Below, piece by piece: positions 1 to 8,986 of a DNA stretch of 64,000 bases. The DNA is from Cordilura impudica (Eukaryota > Arthropoda > Insecta > Diptera > Scathophagidae), in contig OY821521.1 of assembly GCA_963682025.1 (NCBI GenBank), positions 122,511,004-122,575,003 of the forward strand, written 5' to 3'. Below the pieces are notes generated by a model that made no database searches, had not been told where the DNA came from, and worked only from the letters and a program-made list of their open reading frames with translations. The position numbers and the translations under genes are program-made. The first letter of the stretch is position 1; each line of letters starts with the position of its first letter.

Positions 1-69
1 ATAATATAATATAATATAATATAATATAATATAATATAATATAATATAATATAATATAATATAATATAA
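1..69. repeat. (ATAAT)n microsatellite
   Basis: About 14 uninterrupted copies of the pentamer ATAAT open the window. It is a simple tandem repeat with no coding content; its true left end lies outside the window. Confidence 0.97.
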
Positions 70-330
70 GAAATATACTTATTATTATTTTTTTTTCTAT
101 TGTTTCCAAATTTCCAATTTTTTCAAATTTCTGATTGTTGCCAGAATGTTAAAAGTCCATTATTTTAAGGTATATTAAAAAAATTCTAACATTTAGGAAA
201 ACAAATTTCTTGCCACGGTAGACATTTTCGCGTTTTTGACCATATATACATATATTTTACAAACTAAATGTTGATTTATTTAAGTATATAAAAAAAAATA
301 ATTTTCTTTTTCATAATACAAAAAAAAAAA

Positions 331-576
331 ACAAGTAAGAAAATTATAGTCGGTCTAGACCGACTATACGATACCCTATACCATAGTTTAGAGACCCTAT
401 CACTTCGGTCCAACTAATTGGAAAATATAGAAAATAGGCATAAACCAAATTTGAGTGCCATTGTTATTATTTTTTTGGATGCAGATATGAGAAAGTTCAT
501 ATCGGGTGGTATATTTATATGGGGACTAGCTCGAAAAATGGACCGATCCTGTCTATATTTGGTAAAATCACTTATA
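331..576 (+). repeat. Dispersed fly repeat, copy 1, 5' part
   Basis: The left half of a dispersed repeat family found several times here. It begins with ACAAGTAAG, then a perfect 16-bp palindrome GTCGGTCTAGACCGAC (349-364), then ATACGATACCCTATACC. It is colinear with the complete copy at 7126-7876. It stops at TA (575-576), where a mariner has inserted, and resumes at 5371. No coding capacity is visible. The class is unclear: it has no long terminal inverted repeats and no poly(A). Confidence 0.8.
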
Positions 577-689
577 AAGGGTCCGCCATCTAACGTTTTT
601 TTTTCAACTAGTGCTTATTTCGTGAATGGTAACACTTAGCTCATGTCTGATTTGACAGATAATTAGTTTTATCCTTCCGCTGAACGAAT

Positions 690-1504
690 ATGGTTGTGTA
701 TACGCTTGAACAATGCTGGGAAATATTGCGACATTACTTTGAAAATCATGGTAATGTTGCAGAATGTGTGCGAAAATTGCGTACGGATTTTGGAAGAAGA
801 GAAGCACCGTCAGCTCCGTATGTTCGTTATCTTGTGAAAAAAGTGAAAGAAACTGGCATCCTCATCGATAAACCAAAGCGTGAAAAGCCAAAAGCAGTGC
901 GTACACCCGAGAATATTGCTGCTGTGGCAGAAAGTGTGCGTGAAGCGCCATCAACATCAATTCACCGTCGTTCTCAAGAATTGAACATTTCGGAGGCATC
1001 ATTGAGACGAATTTTGCATAAAGACCTTGGTATGACGCCATACAAAGTCCAATTGGTTCAGGAGTTGAAGCCAACTGACCATCCAATGCGTTTTCGCTTC
1101 GCTAAGTGGGCCTGCGATCGACTTACAGAAGATGCCGATTTTGCCAAAAAAAATCATCTTTTCAGATGAAGCTCATTTTGATCTTGGCGGGTATGTAAAC
1201 AAGCAAAATTGTCGCATTTGGGGCACAGAAAACCCGCACGCATGCATTGAAAAGCCAATACACCCAAAAAGAGTCACTGTTTGGTGCGGATTTTGCTCCA
1301 GATGCATAATTGGGCCATTTTTCTTCGAAAATGAACAAGGAGTGGCCGTTACAGTCAATGGCGATCAATTTCGGGCCATGTTGAACGAATTTTTGTTCAC
1401 AAAAATTTAAGAGGAGGATGTGTTCAAGATTCACGTGAGTACCTGCCATGGTGGCAACATTGGTTGCCTGGATATTGGCAACATTTGGTTCCAACAGGAC
1501 GGCG
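690..1504 (+). pseudogene. Mariner transposase, N-terminal and first catalytic part (broken)
   Basis: This encodes the transposase that would bind the mariner ends and cut and paste the element. The first 160 codons hold the helix-turn-helix DNA-binding region (REAPSAPYVRYLVKK and the ISEASLRRIL helix). The catalytic part follows with IIFSDEAHFD, which contains the first catalytic Asp. Three lesions are visible: a one-base slip in an A-run near 1150 that shifts the frame, a stop after FLFTKI near 1408, and a 50-bp foreign insertion at 1420-1469. The frame then reaches FQQDG, the second catalytic Asp, exactly where the Transib has inserted. The coding sequence resumes at 4940. Start chosen at the ATG of MVVYTLEQ, 113 bp inside the left end. 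Confidence 0.92.
1420..1469. other. 50-bp filler insertion in mariner transposase
   Basis: A 50-bp block absent from the expected reading frame, bordered by GGAT on both sides (1416-1419 and 1470-1473). Its first ~37 bases match, with one difference, the 5' start of the GC-rich retroposed unit at 55622. The remainder (GGCAACATTGGTT) resembles the adjoining mariner sequence, as if copied locally. It destroys the transposase frame. Confidence 0.75.
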
Positions 1505-1543
1505 CACAGTGGCGCCCGTAGAGCAAACGAGGTTGCAAAAATC
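1505..1543 (+). repeat. Transib-1 left terminus, RSS-like
   Basis: Heptamer CACAGTG at 1505-1511, a 23-bp spacer, then GCAAAAATC at 1535-1543, matching the V(D)J nonamer ACAAAAACC at 7 of 9 positions. Resemblance of Transib ends to recombination signal sequences is established for the superfamily; the match here is read directly. Confidence 0.88.
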
Positions 1544-2259
1544 AAAATTTTCATGTGCGCCGACGAAGTTTTGAATAAACCCAAATATTTCAAATATGCT
1601 ACTCTTAGTAATATCACATTTATAGTTTAGAAGATATAACCTTTCAAAGTTGACCGACTTTCGGTTTTCAAAAAAACTCACAATTTTTAGTCAATTTGTT
1701 GCGATTTCAGGTGTAATATCACGAAAAATTGGTAACGAATCGCCTTATTTTTTGTTTGTATTGATTGATGTATTTATTAAATGTATAATGATAAAAAAAA
1801 ATTAACTGTTTGCTTTGTGTTTCTCCTGGTAAATCACTATTTAACAACTATTCGTTTTTTTTCACTATTTTTCAACTTTGACGGAAAATAAAAAAATCTA
1901 TATTTTTCTATATTTGCCATATTTGCAAAACATGTTCTTTGATGATTTCTTTGCTTAATTCAAAAGGTTTTATCTGCCCGTACGTGCCCGTTTGGCTTCT
2001 AGAGGTAAAAAAGGTTAAAAAGACATGGTTGCAGAAACTGTATGGCGTGCATCCCTTACATGTTTTGACTGACAGTAGTTTGATCTAATAGTTTGAAAAT
2101 TGCATTTTAAGTCGGTTGTCTACCTGTGAGCCTCTGCCAAAGTCTACTCCCAATATTCTGTTACAGACACAGGATGCACAAAAAACTACTCATTGAAATT
2201 CGCAGGTACGCACCTCACTTAAAAATTACTTTGGAGTACAAATGGTCAAGAACAATATT

Positions 2260-2565
2260 GACTTATGGTCCCTCCAGGTAGGCACAAATCTTATTTAGAC
2301 ACGAGCATAATATCAAAATTGCATAATTCAGCCTAAATACATATGTATGCAGGGAACAGGTGAATTTTTAGGCATGGTAGCATAAGCCTATATATTGCAA
2401 AATAAGCATAATGACTTATGGTCCCTCCAGGTAGGCACAAATCTTATTTAGACACGAGCATAATATCAAAATTGCATAAGTCAGCCTAAATCCATATGTA
2501 TGCAGGGAACAGGTAAATTTTTAGGCATGATAGCATAAGCCTATATATTGCAAAATAAGCATAAT
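2260..2565 (+). repeat. Two 153-bp direct repeats in Transib-1 leader
   Basis: Two tandem copies (2260-2412 and 2413-2565), each starting GACTTATGGTCCCTCCAGG and ending AAAATAAGCATAAT, lie directly before the transposase start. The other Transib-1 copy has the same duplication with the same 153-bp spacing (45670-45975), so the repeat is a feature of the family and was not gained locally. Confidence 0.93.
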
Positions 2566-2613
2566 GCCTGGATTAGTCTACGACTGAAAGTTGGTGCAAC
2601 AAGAACTGAAACC

Positions 2614-4617
2614 ATGGCGTTAAACAATTTAAAATTATTTGAACTGTTTAGAAGGTCAACCACACCAAAGTTTTTCACGGAAGCTGCTTTAGAAGAACTT
2701 GATAGCTTATACGGAAATATTGAGAGAAGCGAAATTATAAAAAATAATTTTTATCTGATATATGCAAATATTAAGGCAAAATGGGTGAAATCTAATCGAA
2801 CCATTCAGAACTTCAACTCCAAATACGAGGACTGGCTTAATGAAGACACCATCCTGGATATATTGGCAGTAGATAAAACCACCACATCAACCAGAGGAGC
2901 AAAAGGAAGGCCAAAAAAAAGTATTGAGGAGTGTTTAATTTTCACAAGAAAGAGGAAACTTGCCGATGCCACCAATGACTTGACCACGAAGCATTTATCG
3001 GACGCGCTGTCTATTAAATATACAAAGGACAGTGAAAGAGTTAGTTCGCAGATTACAAAATCTGTTGCTGATGCAAGCCCACTGCGACTAAAAAGGATTA
3101 AGGAAAGCATTGCCACGCCCACAAACGCACACATTAAAAAGTATGGTTCCGAAGAAGCCTTGGCCTTGTTTATGGACTTACAACTTTCCAAAGAAAAATA
3201 TGAGATACTACGGGCATCCTTGATGCGACACGGGGCTGACGTTTTACCAGGATACAAGCATATTACGCAAGCCAAAATAAATTCACGACCACTGCATACG
3301 GAGTTTACGGAAGTCTCTGTGAAAGACAATCTGCAAGATCTTATGGGCCATACAGCAAAACGGTTGTTGGAGAGTCTTCCTGAAAATGAGGTGAAAATTC
3401 TTCCTGAGAAACTGACATTGATCAGCAAATGGGGCTGCGATGGATCATCCGGACAAAGCGTTTATAAGCAAAGGATATCTTCCGATGACGCTACAATATC
3501 GGACGGAAATATGTTTATGCCATCTGTTGTTCCTTTGCGGCTAAAATCTGAGGTTTCCCTACACTGGAAAAATCCACGTCCGTCATCAGTGCATTATTGC
3601 CGACCAATAATGTTTCAGTTTGCAAGGGAATCGGCAGAACTCATAAGGACCACGGTGAAGGACATTGAAGAACAAATGAGCAAGATTAAGCCTACAAAGC
3701 TGCAAATTGGAGAAGGAAAATATATTGAATGCAATTACGAGTTCCACCTGACCATGGTTGACGGAAAAGTCGTAAACGAACTGACAGGAACAACCTCAAC
3801 ATTGTCATGCCCGATTTGCAAAAAGAGTCAGAAGAACTTTGGTAATTTAAACGATTCTACAAACGAGGAGAATTACGAATATGGAATGTCACCATTGCAC
3901 GCAAGGATAAGGTGTATGGAGTTCTTGCTAAAACTGGCGTATACCCTACCACAAGAGGAGGAAAACTTCGATGAAAATACATCAATAAAGGATAAGGAAA
4001 AGATCAGAAAGAAGCAAATACAGGATGCTTTTTTTAAACAAGTTGGACTAAAAGTAGACTGTCCCAAGCACGGATACGGTAACTCAAACGATGGAAACAC
4101 TTCTAGGAGATTTTTTGAAAGTGATGAGGCAGTAACTAGAATCACTGGAATTGACAGTCAAATCGTGAAAAGATTGGGAACGATCTTGAATGTTTTAAAC
4201 TGCAAAGAAAATGTCAATTCTACAAAATATGGAGAATATGCATCGAAAACTGCATCTCTTTTAGCAGAAATGTATCCACAGAAGAAGTTGACCCCGACCG
4301 TCCATAAAATATTGGCGCATGGCAAAGATATAATTGAGTACCAGTCTTTGCCAATTGGAGAGCTTTCTGAAGAAGCACAGGAGTCTCTTAACAAATTTTA
4401 TAAACAATATAGATTGCAGAACACATTCAAATCATCAAGGGTAAGGCAAAATGAGGACCTCTTCAACATGTTGGCAGCATCTTCCGATCCACTTATTTCT
4501 TCCCTGCGGCATGTGAAGTCACGAATAGAGTTAGAAAATAATTATAGTTTAGAAATGATTAGTCTTTTAGATATACCTTCTCTTACGAATTGTGATGAAT
4601 ATTTTACAGAAAATTGA
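2614..4617 (+). CDS. Transib transposase (RAG1-core homologue), open frame
   Basis: A 667-codon frame with no internal stop, read from the ATG in AACCATGGC, a good Kozak context; an upstream in-frame TTG is not a likely eukaryotic start. The protein should cut at the CACAGTG ends and paste the element. Motifs in order: a GRPKKS basic stretch near residue 108, KWGCDGSSGQ with a probable catalytic Asp at 276, MVDGK with a probable Asp at 383, a CPIC zinc pair at 399/402, SNDGNTSRRFF near 491-501, and SEEAQ near 586 as the likely catalytic Glu region. This layout is that of Transib and RAG1. It is the only transposase in the window without an obvious lesion; the second copy has one stop. Activity is not shown by sequence alone. 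The Glu assignment is tentative. Confidence 0.93.
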   Translation: MALNNLKLFELFRRSTTPKFFTEAALEELDSLYGNIERSEIIKNNFYLIYANIKAKWVKSNRTIQNFNSKYEDWLNEDTILDILAVDKTTTSTRGAKGRPKKSIEECLIFTRKRKLADATNDLTTKHLSDALSIKYTKDSERVSSQITKSVADASPLRLKRIKESIATPTNAHIKKYGSEEALALFMDLQLSKEKYEILRASLMRHGADVLPGYKHITQAKINSRPLHTEFTEVSVKDNLQDLMGHTAKRLLESLPENEVKILPEKLTLISKWGCDGSSGQSVYKQRISSDDATISDGNMFMPSVVPLRLKSEVSLHWKNPRPSSVHYCRPIMFQFARESAELIRTTVKDIEEQMSKIKPTKLQIGEGKYIECNYEFHLTMVDGKVVNELTGTTSTLSCPICKKSQKNFGNLNDSTNEENYEYGMSPLHARIRCMEFLLKLAYTLPQEEENFDENTSIKDKEKIRKKQIQDAFFKQVGLKVDCPKHGYGNSNDGNTSRRFFESDEAVTRITGIDSQIVKRLGTILNVLNCKENVNSTKYGEYASKTASLLAEMYPQKKLTPTVHKILAHGKDIIEYQSLPIGELSEEAQESLNKFYKQYRLQNTFKSSRVRQNEDLFNMLAASSDPLISSLRHVKSRIELENNYSLEMISLLDIPSLTNCDEYFTEN

Positions 4618-4896
4618 AAAAATAAATTTAAAAAAGAAGTCATTTTTTTTAATTTGTTGGGTAATAATTTAAAACATAAAATCCTAAAGAAAAAAAATAA
4701 AAACAATCTAAAAATGTAAAAATAATTTTTTTTAGTTACCATAAAATTGATTTTTCTACAAATTTTAACTTTGATAACCCATAAGTAGGCCCCAAAAAGC
4801 GTAGCACCCTTTCCAAACGACCATTTCATAGGCTGAACAGTTATATATCATATGCTGTTTAAACTGTTCAATTATGTTATTCGGTTCAAAAGATAT

Positions 4897-4934
4897 GGTT
4901 TTTGCAACGAAAAAACTCAAATGGCACCACTGTG
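4897..4934 (-). repeat. Transib-1 right terminus, RSS-like
   Basis: Read inward from 4934 on the minus strand: heptamer CACAGTG, a 22-bp spacer, then GCAAAAACC, which matches the RSS nonamer at 8 of 9 positions. The spacer is one base shorter than at the left end. Confidence 0.88.
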
Positions 4935-5265
4935 CCGCGCTACGTGCCATACAGCCGAAGCTAGACTCGATGTTTTGCGCCCTGTTTTTGAAGATCGCAT
5001 TATCAGCCGCAGAGCTGATGTCGTTTGGCCACCTCGGAGCTGCGATTTGACACCGTTGGACTATTATTTGAGAGGTGCCCTAAAAGATAAGTGTTACGCC
5101 AACAAGCCAGAGACAATTGACGCTTTAAAGGACAATATTCGTGAAGCCATTGGTGAAATACAGCTGCACACAATCGATAATGTGCTTAAAAATTGGACCG
5201 ATCGTGTAGGCTACTGCATGGCCAGCCGAGGCAGCCATTTGAATGAAATTATTTTCCATTATTAA
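4935..5265 (+). pseudogene. Mariner transposase, C-terminal part
   Basis: Continuation of the mariner transposase after the Transib. It starts with the duplicated target pentamer and reads ATCHTAEARLDVLRPVF, then PRSCDLTPLDYYL with the third catalytic Asp, and ends LNEIIFHY before a TAA at 5263-5265. Across the insertion there are 41 residues between the second Asp (in FQQDG) and the third (in TPLDYY), so this is a DD41D element rather than classical DD34D mariner. DD41D elements such as rosa are known from flies. This C-terminal stretch has no internal stop; the gene is broken only upstream. Confidence 0.92.
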
Positions 5266-5370
5266 CCTGTAGGATTGTACTTTCAAATAAAAAAAGAAAT
5301 TTGAGATAATATTCAGTAGTTTTTTTTTATAGCATTTTCAAAAAAAAAAAAAGTTATTTGGCGGACCCTT

Positions 5371-5830
5371 TATTTTGAAAAACTATACACAAACCAAATT
5401 TGAGAAAATTTCTGTGCAATATTTTTGTTTTTTGATAGATTTAAGTGAAGATCGGGAAGCAGCTCTCTATGGAGCCTATGACTAAGAATTGTCCTATAGG
5501 GATTATTTTTGGACTACTGACTAATGGATACAATGAACATATACAAACCCAATTTGACTAAGATCTATGGGATAAATTGGATCTTATGGCAATTTATGTC
5601 GATTTCATAGGGGTTATTTGTATGGGGAGTAGGTCTGAACATGGACCGATTTTCACCAATAGCAGTAACGTTCATCCTATGGCAGATAAAAGCTTATATA
5701 CCAAATTTCATCAAAATATACTCATATTTTCGACCTGTAGTTTGATTACAAGGTTTACTTGGACACACAGACGGACAGACGGAAAGACGGACGGACAACG
5801 CTAAATCGACTCAGAAAGTTATTCTGATTA
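5371..5830 (+). repeat. Dispersed fly repeat, copy 1, 3' part
   Basis: Right half of the repeat split by the mariner. It is colinear with the middle and end of the copy at 7126-7876, including AAGTGAAGATCGGGAAGC, TATGTCGATTTCATAGGGG and the GACGGACGGACAACGC block followed by CTAAATCGACTCAGAAAG. It stops at about 5830 and lacks the CCACATAGTGG end of complete copies. Confidence 0.8.
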
Positions 5831-6667
5831 TATGCACCTACACATCGTTATGTTTATGTTTATATATTATACTAATAATGAATACCCTTAAAATAATTTG
5901 TATACTACCATAACATTTTAAACATATGTAATTATTTTGTTGCTTGCTTTGAATCATTATTTTTGACTTTTTGACTGCATTTGATTTGTTACATATATTT
6001 TATTGTTGCTAAGTATTATGATTGGGAATGCAGAATCTTCTTTTTATTGCTTTCGTTTTAAACCTAAATGAATATGTACATACACTTGTACGTATGTATG
6101 TATACCGCTATCGACATGATCGAACATGCACAAGCTTGCTTTAGCAAATTATTTTGTTACTAAGTGAAAGACAATTGGGCATGAAGAATGAGATAGCTAG
6201 TAATATGTAAATCTGTATACACATATTTACGTATATTCGCACTAATATATTTTTTGGCTTTCTTACGTACAGTGCGTAAGAAAGGATAAGCAAATACTCG
6301 ACCAATCATGATCTTACACGATTATAATTCATTTCCGTATATCACCGAAAATCGATCACCAATTTAGAAGTTATAAACAAGATTCCAAACCAAGCAGAAC
6401 AATTAATGAAATTCAAATATTAGAAAGTGCTTTCAAAATAAAGGACATTTAAATTTATAAAATAAATTAAATTAAATAAAGTGTTGTTTCATTTATGAAA
6501 AAGGAACTTTAATTCCAGACCGGGTGTAGTTTTTTTACTTGTTTTTATATGGAGAATTTTTCGATAAAGAATTAGGGCGGGGTCTAATTTTATATGATTT
6601 ATTACAAGTATATAAAAGTTTTACAAGGATATTATAAATAAGATGAAAATTTTTATATGAACAACCC
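5831..6667. other. Unannotated AT-rich DNA
   Basis: No coding frame, RNA gene or family resemblance recognised, apart from the perfect hairpin at 6258-6284 listed separately. Confidence 0.6.
6258..6284. other. Perfect 10-bp hairpin with TACAGTG loop
   Basis: CTTTCTTACG (6258-6267) pairs perfectly with CGTAAGAAAG (6275-6284) around a 7-base loop TACAGTG. The right half reads TA then CAGTGCGTAAGAAAG, which has the form of a Tc1-type terminus after a TA target. It may be two abutting transposon ends left by an internal deletion, or chance. Confidence 0.5.
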
Positions 6668-6671
6668 TTAA

Positions 6672-6869
6672 GGACAATATACACTTGTCAAATTCACATC
6701 AAGCACTATGGTGGTATAAGTGAAAATTTGTTTGTACATGTGACACCGACGATGCTTGATGGAAAATAAAAAATTTAGATTCTGTCGCTGTCACACATAC
6801 ACATACAAAATTTTTACTAATACCACCATAATGCTTGATGTGAATTTGACAAGTGTAGGTATATTGCCC
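6672..6869. mobile_element. 198-bp MITE with TTAA duplication
   Basis: The element is nearly all inverted repeat. The left arm begins GGACAATATACACTTGTC and the right arm, on the minus strand, begins GGGCAATATACCTACACTTG; both continue CAAATTCACATCAAGCA and TATGGTGGTAT for about 80 bp. TTAA flanks both sides (6668-6671 and 6870-6873), the target of piggyBac-type elements. It has no coding capacity and is probably non-autonomous. Confidence 0.88.
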
Positions 6870-7125
6870 TTAATACAATTTATATATTGAAGTATTACTG
6901 TTTCCATTGAAATAAATGTTTATTTTATATTTCAAAAAATTTTTTTGAGTAAAAAATTTTTTTGAATAAAAAAATATTTTGAAATCATATTTCACATAAT
7001 CAGATGTGTCCCGCATAAACACAATTAAGGTTAATTATGCTTATCGTACTACGTAGGCATTTGTCAAAAATACATCCGTTATTTGTATAAATCTGCATGC
7101 CTGTTTAAATTGAAATAATAAAAAA

Positions 7126-7876
7126 ACAAGTAAGGAAATTATAAGCGGTCTAGACCGACTATACGATACCCTATACCATGCGTTTAGAGACCTTATCTCT
7201 TAGGCCCAACTAATTGGATATAGAAAATAAGCATAAACCAAATTTGAGTGACATTTTTATTAATTTTTTTTGGCTGCAGATATGAAAAAGTTCATATCAG
7301 ATGCTACAAATATATGAAGACTAGGTCCAAAAATGGACCGATCCTGACCATGGTTGTAAAGTCTCTTGTATATATATAAGCAAAATTTGAGATGAATCAG
7401 TGCAATATTTTTGTTTTTATAGATTTAAGTGAAGATCGAAAAGCTGCTCTATGTGGGGCCTATGACTAAGAGTTGTCCCATAGGGATCGTTTTTAGACTA
7501 CTCATTAATGGATGTAATAAACACATGCAAACCCAATTTGACTAAGATCTATACGACAATTTTGATCTTATGGCAATTTATGTCGATTTCATAGGGGTCA
7601 TTTGTATGGGGGCTAGGTCTGAACATGGACCGAATCTCACCAGTTTCAGTAGCGTTCATCCCATCGCCGGTGAAAGCTTATATACCAAATATTTGCGACC
7701 TGCAGTTTGATTAAAAGGTTTACATGGACGGACGGACATCGCTAAATCGACTCAGAAAGTGATTCTGAGTCGATCGGTATAATAAAAGATGGGTCTAGGT
7801 CAAATATTTTTGGTAGTTACAAACAGCAGCACAAAGTCATTATACCCAAACCACATAGTGGTATAGGGTATAAAAA
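7126..7876 (+). repeat. Dispersed fly repeat, copy 2 (complete reference copy)
   Basis: The most complete copy in the window, about 750 bp. It starts ACAAGTAAGG, has the CGGTCTAGACCGAC palindrome and ATACGATACCCTATACC, then GACGGACGGACATCGC, CTAAATCGACTCAGAAAG, a second GATTCTGAGTCGAT forming a small stem, and ends CCACATAGTGGTATAGGG followed by TATAAAAA. The start CCCTATACC and end GGTATAGGG are a short inverted match. No reading frame is conserved. Other copies are at 331-576 with 5371-5830, 18300, 20098, 21884, 29337 and 38497. Confidence 0.8.
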
Positions 7877-8059
7877 TGCAATCCATGCAATAATTTTTTA
7901 TATGAAGGGGTTGAAAACACAATTGATCCCTTTTATGATCATGTGGGACTTTTATGGCCTTTTATATACATTTAAATTTGAAAATACTTAGTTCTCATAC
8001 TGCTTTAAATATTCATATATTTGGACCATTTTTAAATAAAATATTCAGGCTCGAGGTCT
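7877..8059. other. Unannotated AT-rich DNA
   Basis: Short AT-rich spacer between the dispersed repeat and the Penelope-like element. The open frame here shows no recognisable motif. Confidence 0.5.
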
Positions 8060-8104
8060 TCGTTGTTTTTTTTTATTATAAATATTCTATATTTATTCAT
8101 TCAC

Positions 8105-8137
8105 TCGATATTTCGCTTTTCCTTGAAAAGCATCAGG
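8105..8137 (-). other. Hammerhead-like motif at Penelope copy a 3' end
   Basis: On the minus strand: CTGAT, then a 7-bp stem GCTTTTC/GAAAAGC with loop AAG, then GAAATAT. The CUGA...GAAA arrangement matches the hammerhead core that Penelope-like elements are known to carry, but the base expected as A after CUGANG is C here, so this copy is probably inactive. Confidence 0.5.
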
Positions 8138-8350
8138 AATAGTTCTGAATTACACAATGTAAACAAATAAGTACACACATCATTATTTTAGAAGACAACA
8201 AAAATAGACAATAGGCAAAATAACCAAACAGTAAAAGCAACCAACACACTAAGTTCTTACATTAATATTTAACAAACGTAAATGCTTAAAGCTACTAGTT
8301 GTGTCTCCACCAACGTCTAATATTGCACTGATTTTAAAATGTGTATTGCA

Positions 8351-8640
8351 CTATGATCGTATGTTAACAAGATGTCGATAGGATTGAGCACAGCTTTCTA
8401 CATCGCTTTTAAAATTTAGTCTCTTGTTTGTTGGAATATTGATGATTTGCAGCATCTCTGGCATGAAACATCGTTTATAATTATTCTCGCTTTGTAATAC
8501 TTGTACGTTAGCAAAATCTGGTGTATGGTTTTCATACATGCAGAGGTTCACTAATGCTGTTTTCTCTGCAGATGTCGTGGTTTTCAATATTTGATCAGTT
8601 TTGTGTTGTGCTATTCTAGTTTTAAGTTTATTTGTTGTGG
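8351..8640 (-). pseudogene. Penelope GIY-YIG endonuclease, C-terminal part
   Basis: The minus-strand frame carries the end of the GIY-YIG nuclease region: a degenerate NKLKTRIAQHKTD stretch, the EKTALVNLCMYENHTPDF block, then MPEMLQIINIPTNKRLNF and the terminal CAQSYRHLVN. The same order occurs in copies b (24175-24408) and c (51358-51989). The catalytic N-terminal half (the VIYKIGC equivalent) is lost to frameshifts around 8640-8700. The family nuclease nicks target DNA to prime insertion; this copy cannot. Confidence 0.8.
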
Positions 8641-8986
8641 TACCTAACGCTAGATTTTTCTAATTTATCTTTAGGTGTTCCGTATAGTTTTGACAGGTGT
8701 TGTTAGTTTTACTAGGTATTTTATAATTTTCTTTATTAAATAATTTTGATTTTTCAAATCTTTCAGACAATTAAGTCAATATAAGTCAATGATATTTTGG
8801 GATTTTCAGCGCGTTTTAAATTTACTTATTTTTCTTTTTTATATTCACGTATTAAGTTATTCGTTATCTTCTTCGGAAAATTATTATCGGACAGTATATT
8901 TTTAATTTTTTAAATATTTTCCTTGTGGAATTTATCGTCACTAATGTTCAAAACCATTTTTATAAGATTATTAGCCGTATTTATAA

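Larger units (their letters stand above)
1505..4934 (+). mobile_element. Transib family 1, copy 1 (complete)
   Basis: A complete 3,430-bp Transib. The ends are inverted: CACAGTGGCGCC at 1505 and GGCACCACTGTG ending at 4934. The flanking pentamers are CGGCG (1500-1504) and CCGCG (4935-4939), a 5-bp target duplication with one later change; the mariner frame without the insert needs CGGCG, which fixes the original site. Transibs are known to duplicate GC-rich 5-mers. The interior holds a 153-bp leader repeated twice and one long transposase frame. A second copy sits inverted at 43316-46752. Confidence 0.96.
577..5370 (+). mobile_element. DD41D mariner-family transposon, interrupted by a Transib
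   Basis: Both ends carry matching inverted repeats: AAGGGTCCGCCA at 577 and its complement TGGCGGACCCTT-type end at 5370, each followed inward by a TAAC/GTTA block and a T/A run. The element is flanked by the TA duplication expected of Tc1/mariner (575-576 and 5371-5372). Removing the nested Transib and its target duplication leaves about 1.36 kb, the normal mariner length. The transposase inside is broken, so the copy is dead unless mobilised in trans. The host sequence is the dispersed repeat on either side. Confidence 0.93.

Noticed and set aside
1162..1681. Minus-strand frames opposite the mariner
   Set aside because: Shadows of the transposase and Transib leader on the plus strand.
2548..2613. 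Earlier TTG start adding 22 residues to the Transib transposase
   Set aside because: TTG is a poor eukaryotic start, the segment is part of the 153-bp repeat, and AACCATGGC at 2614 has a good context.
2805..3428. 207-codon minus-strand open frame (and its mirror at 44768-45430)
   Set aside because: It is the antisense shadow of the Transib transposase; codon bias and motifs lie on the other strand.
2614..4617. Genuine RAG1 gene
   Set aside because: It lies inside an element with CACAGTG termini and a target duplication, lacks the RAG1 N-terminal RING region, and flies have no RAG locus.
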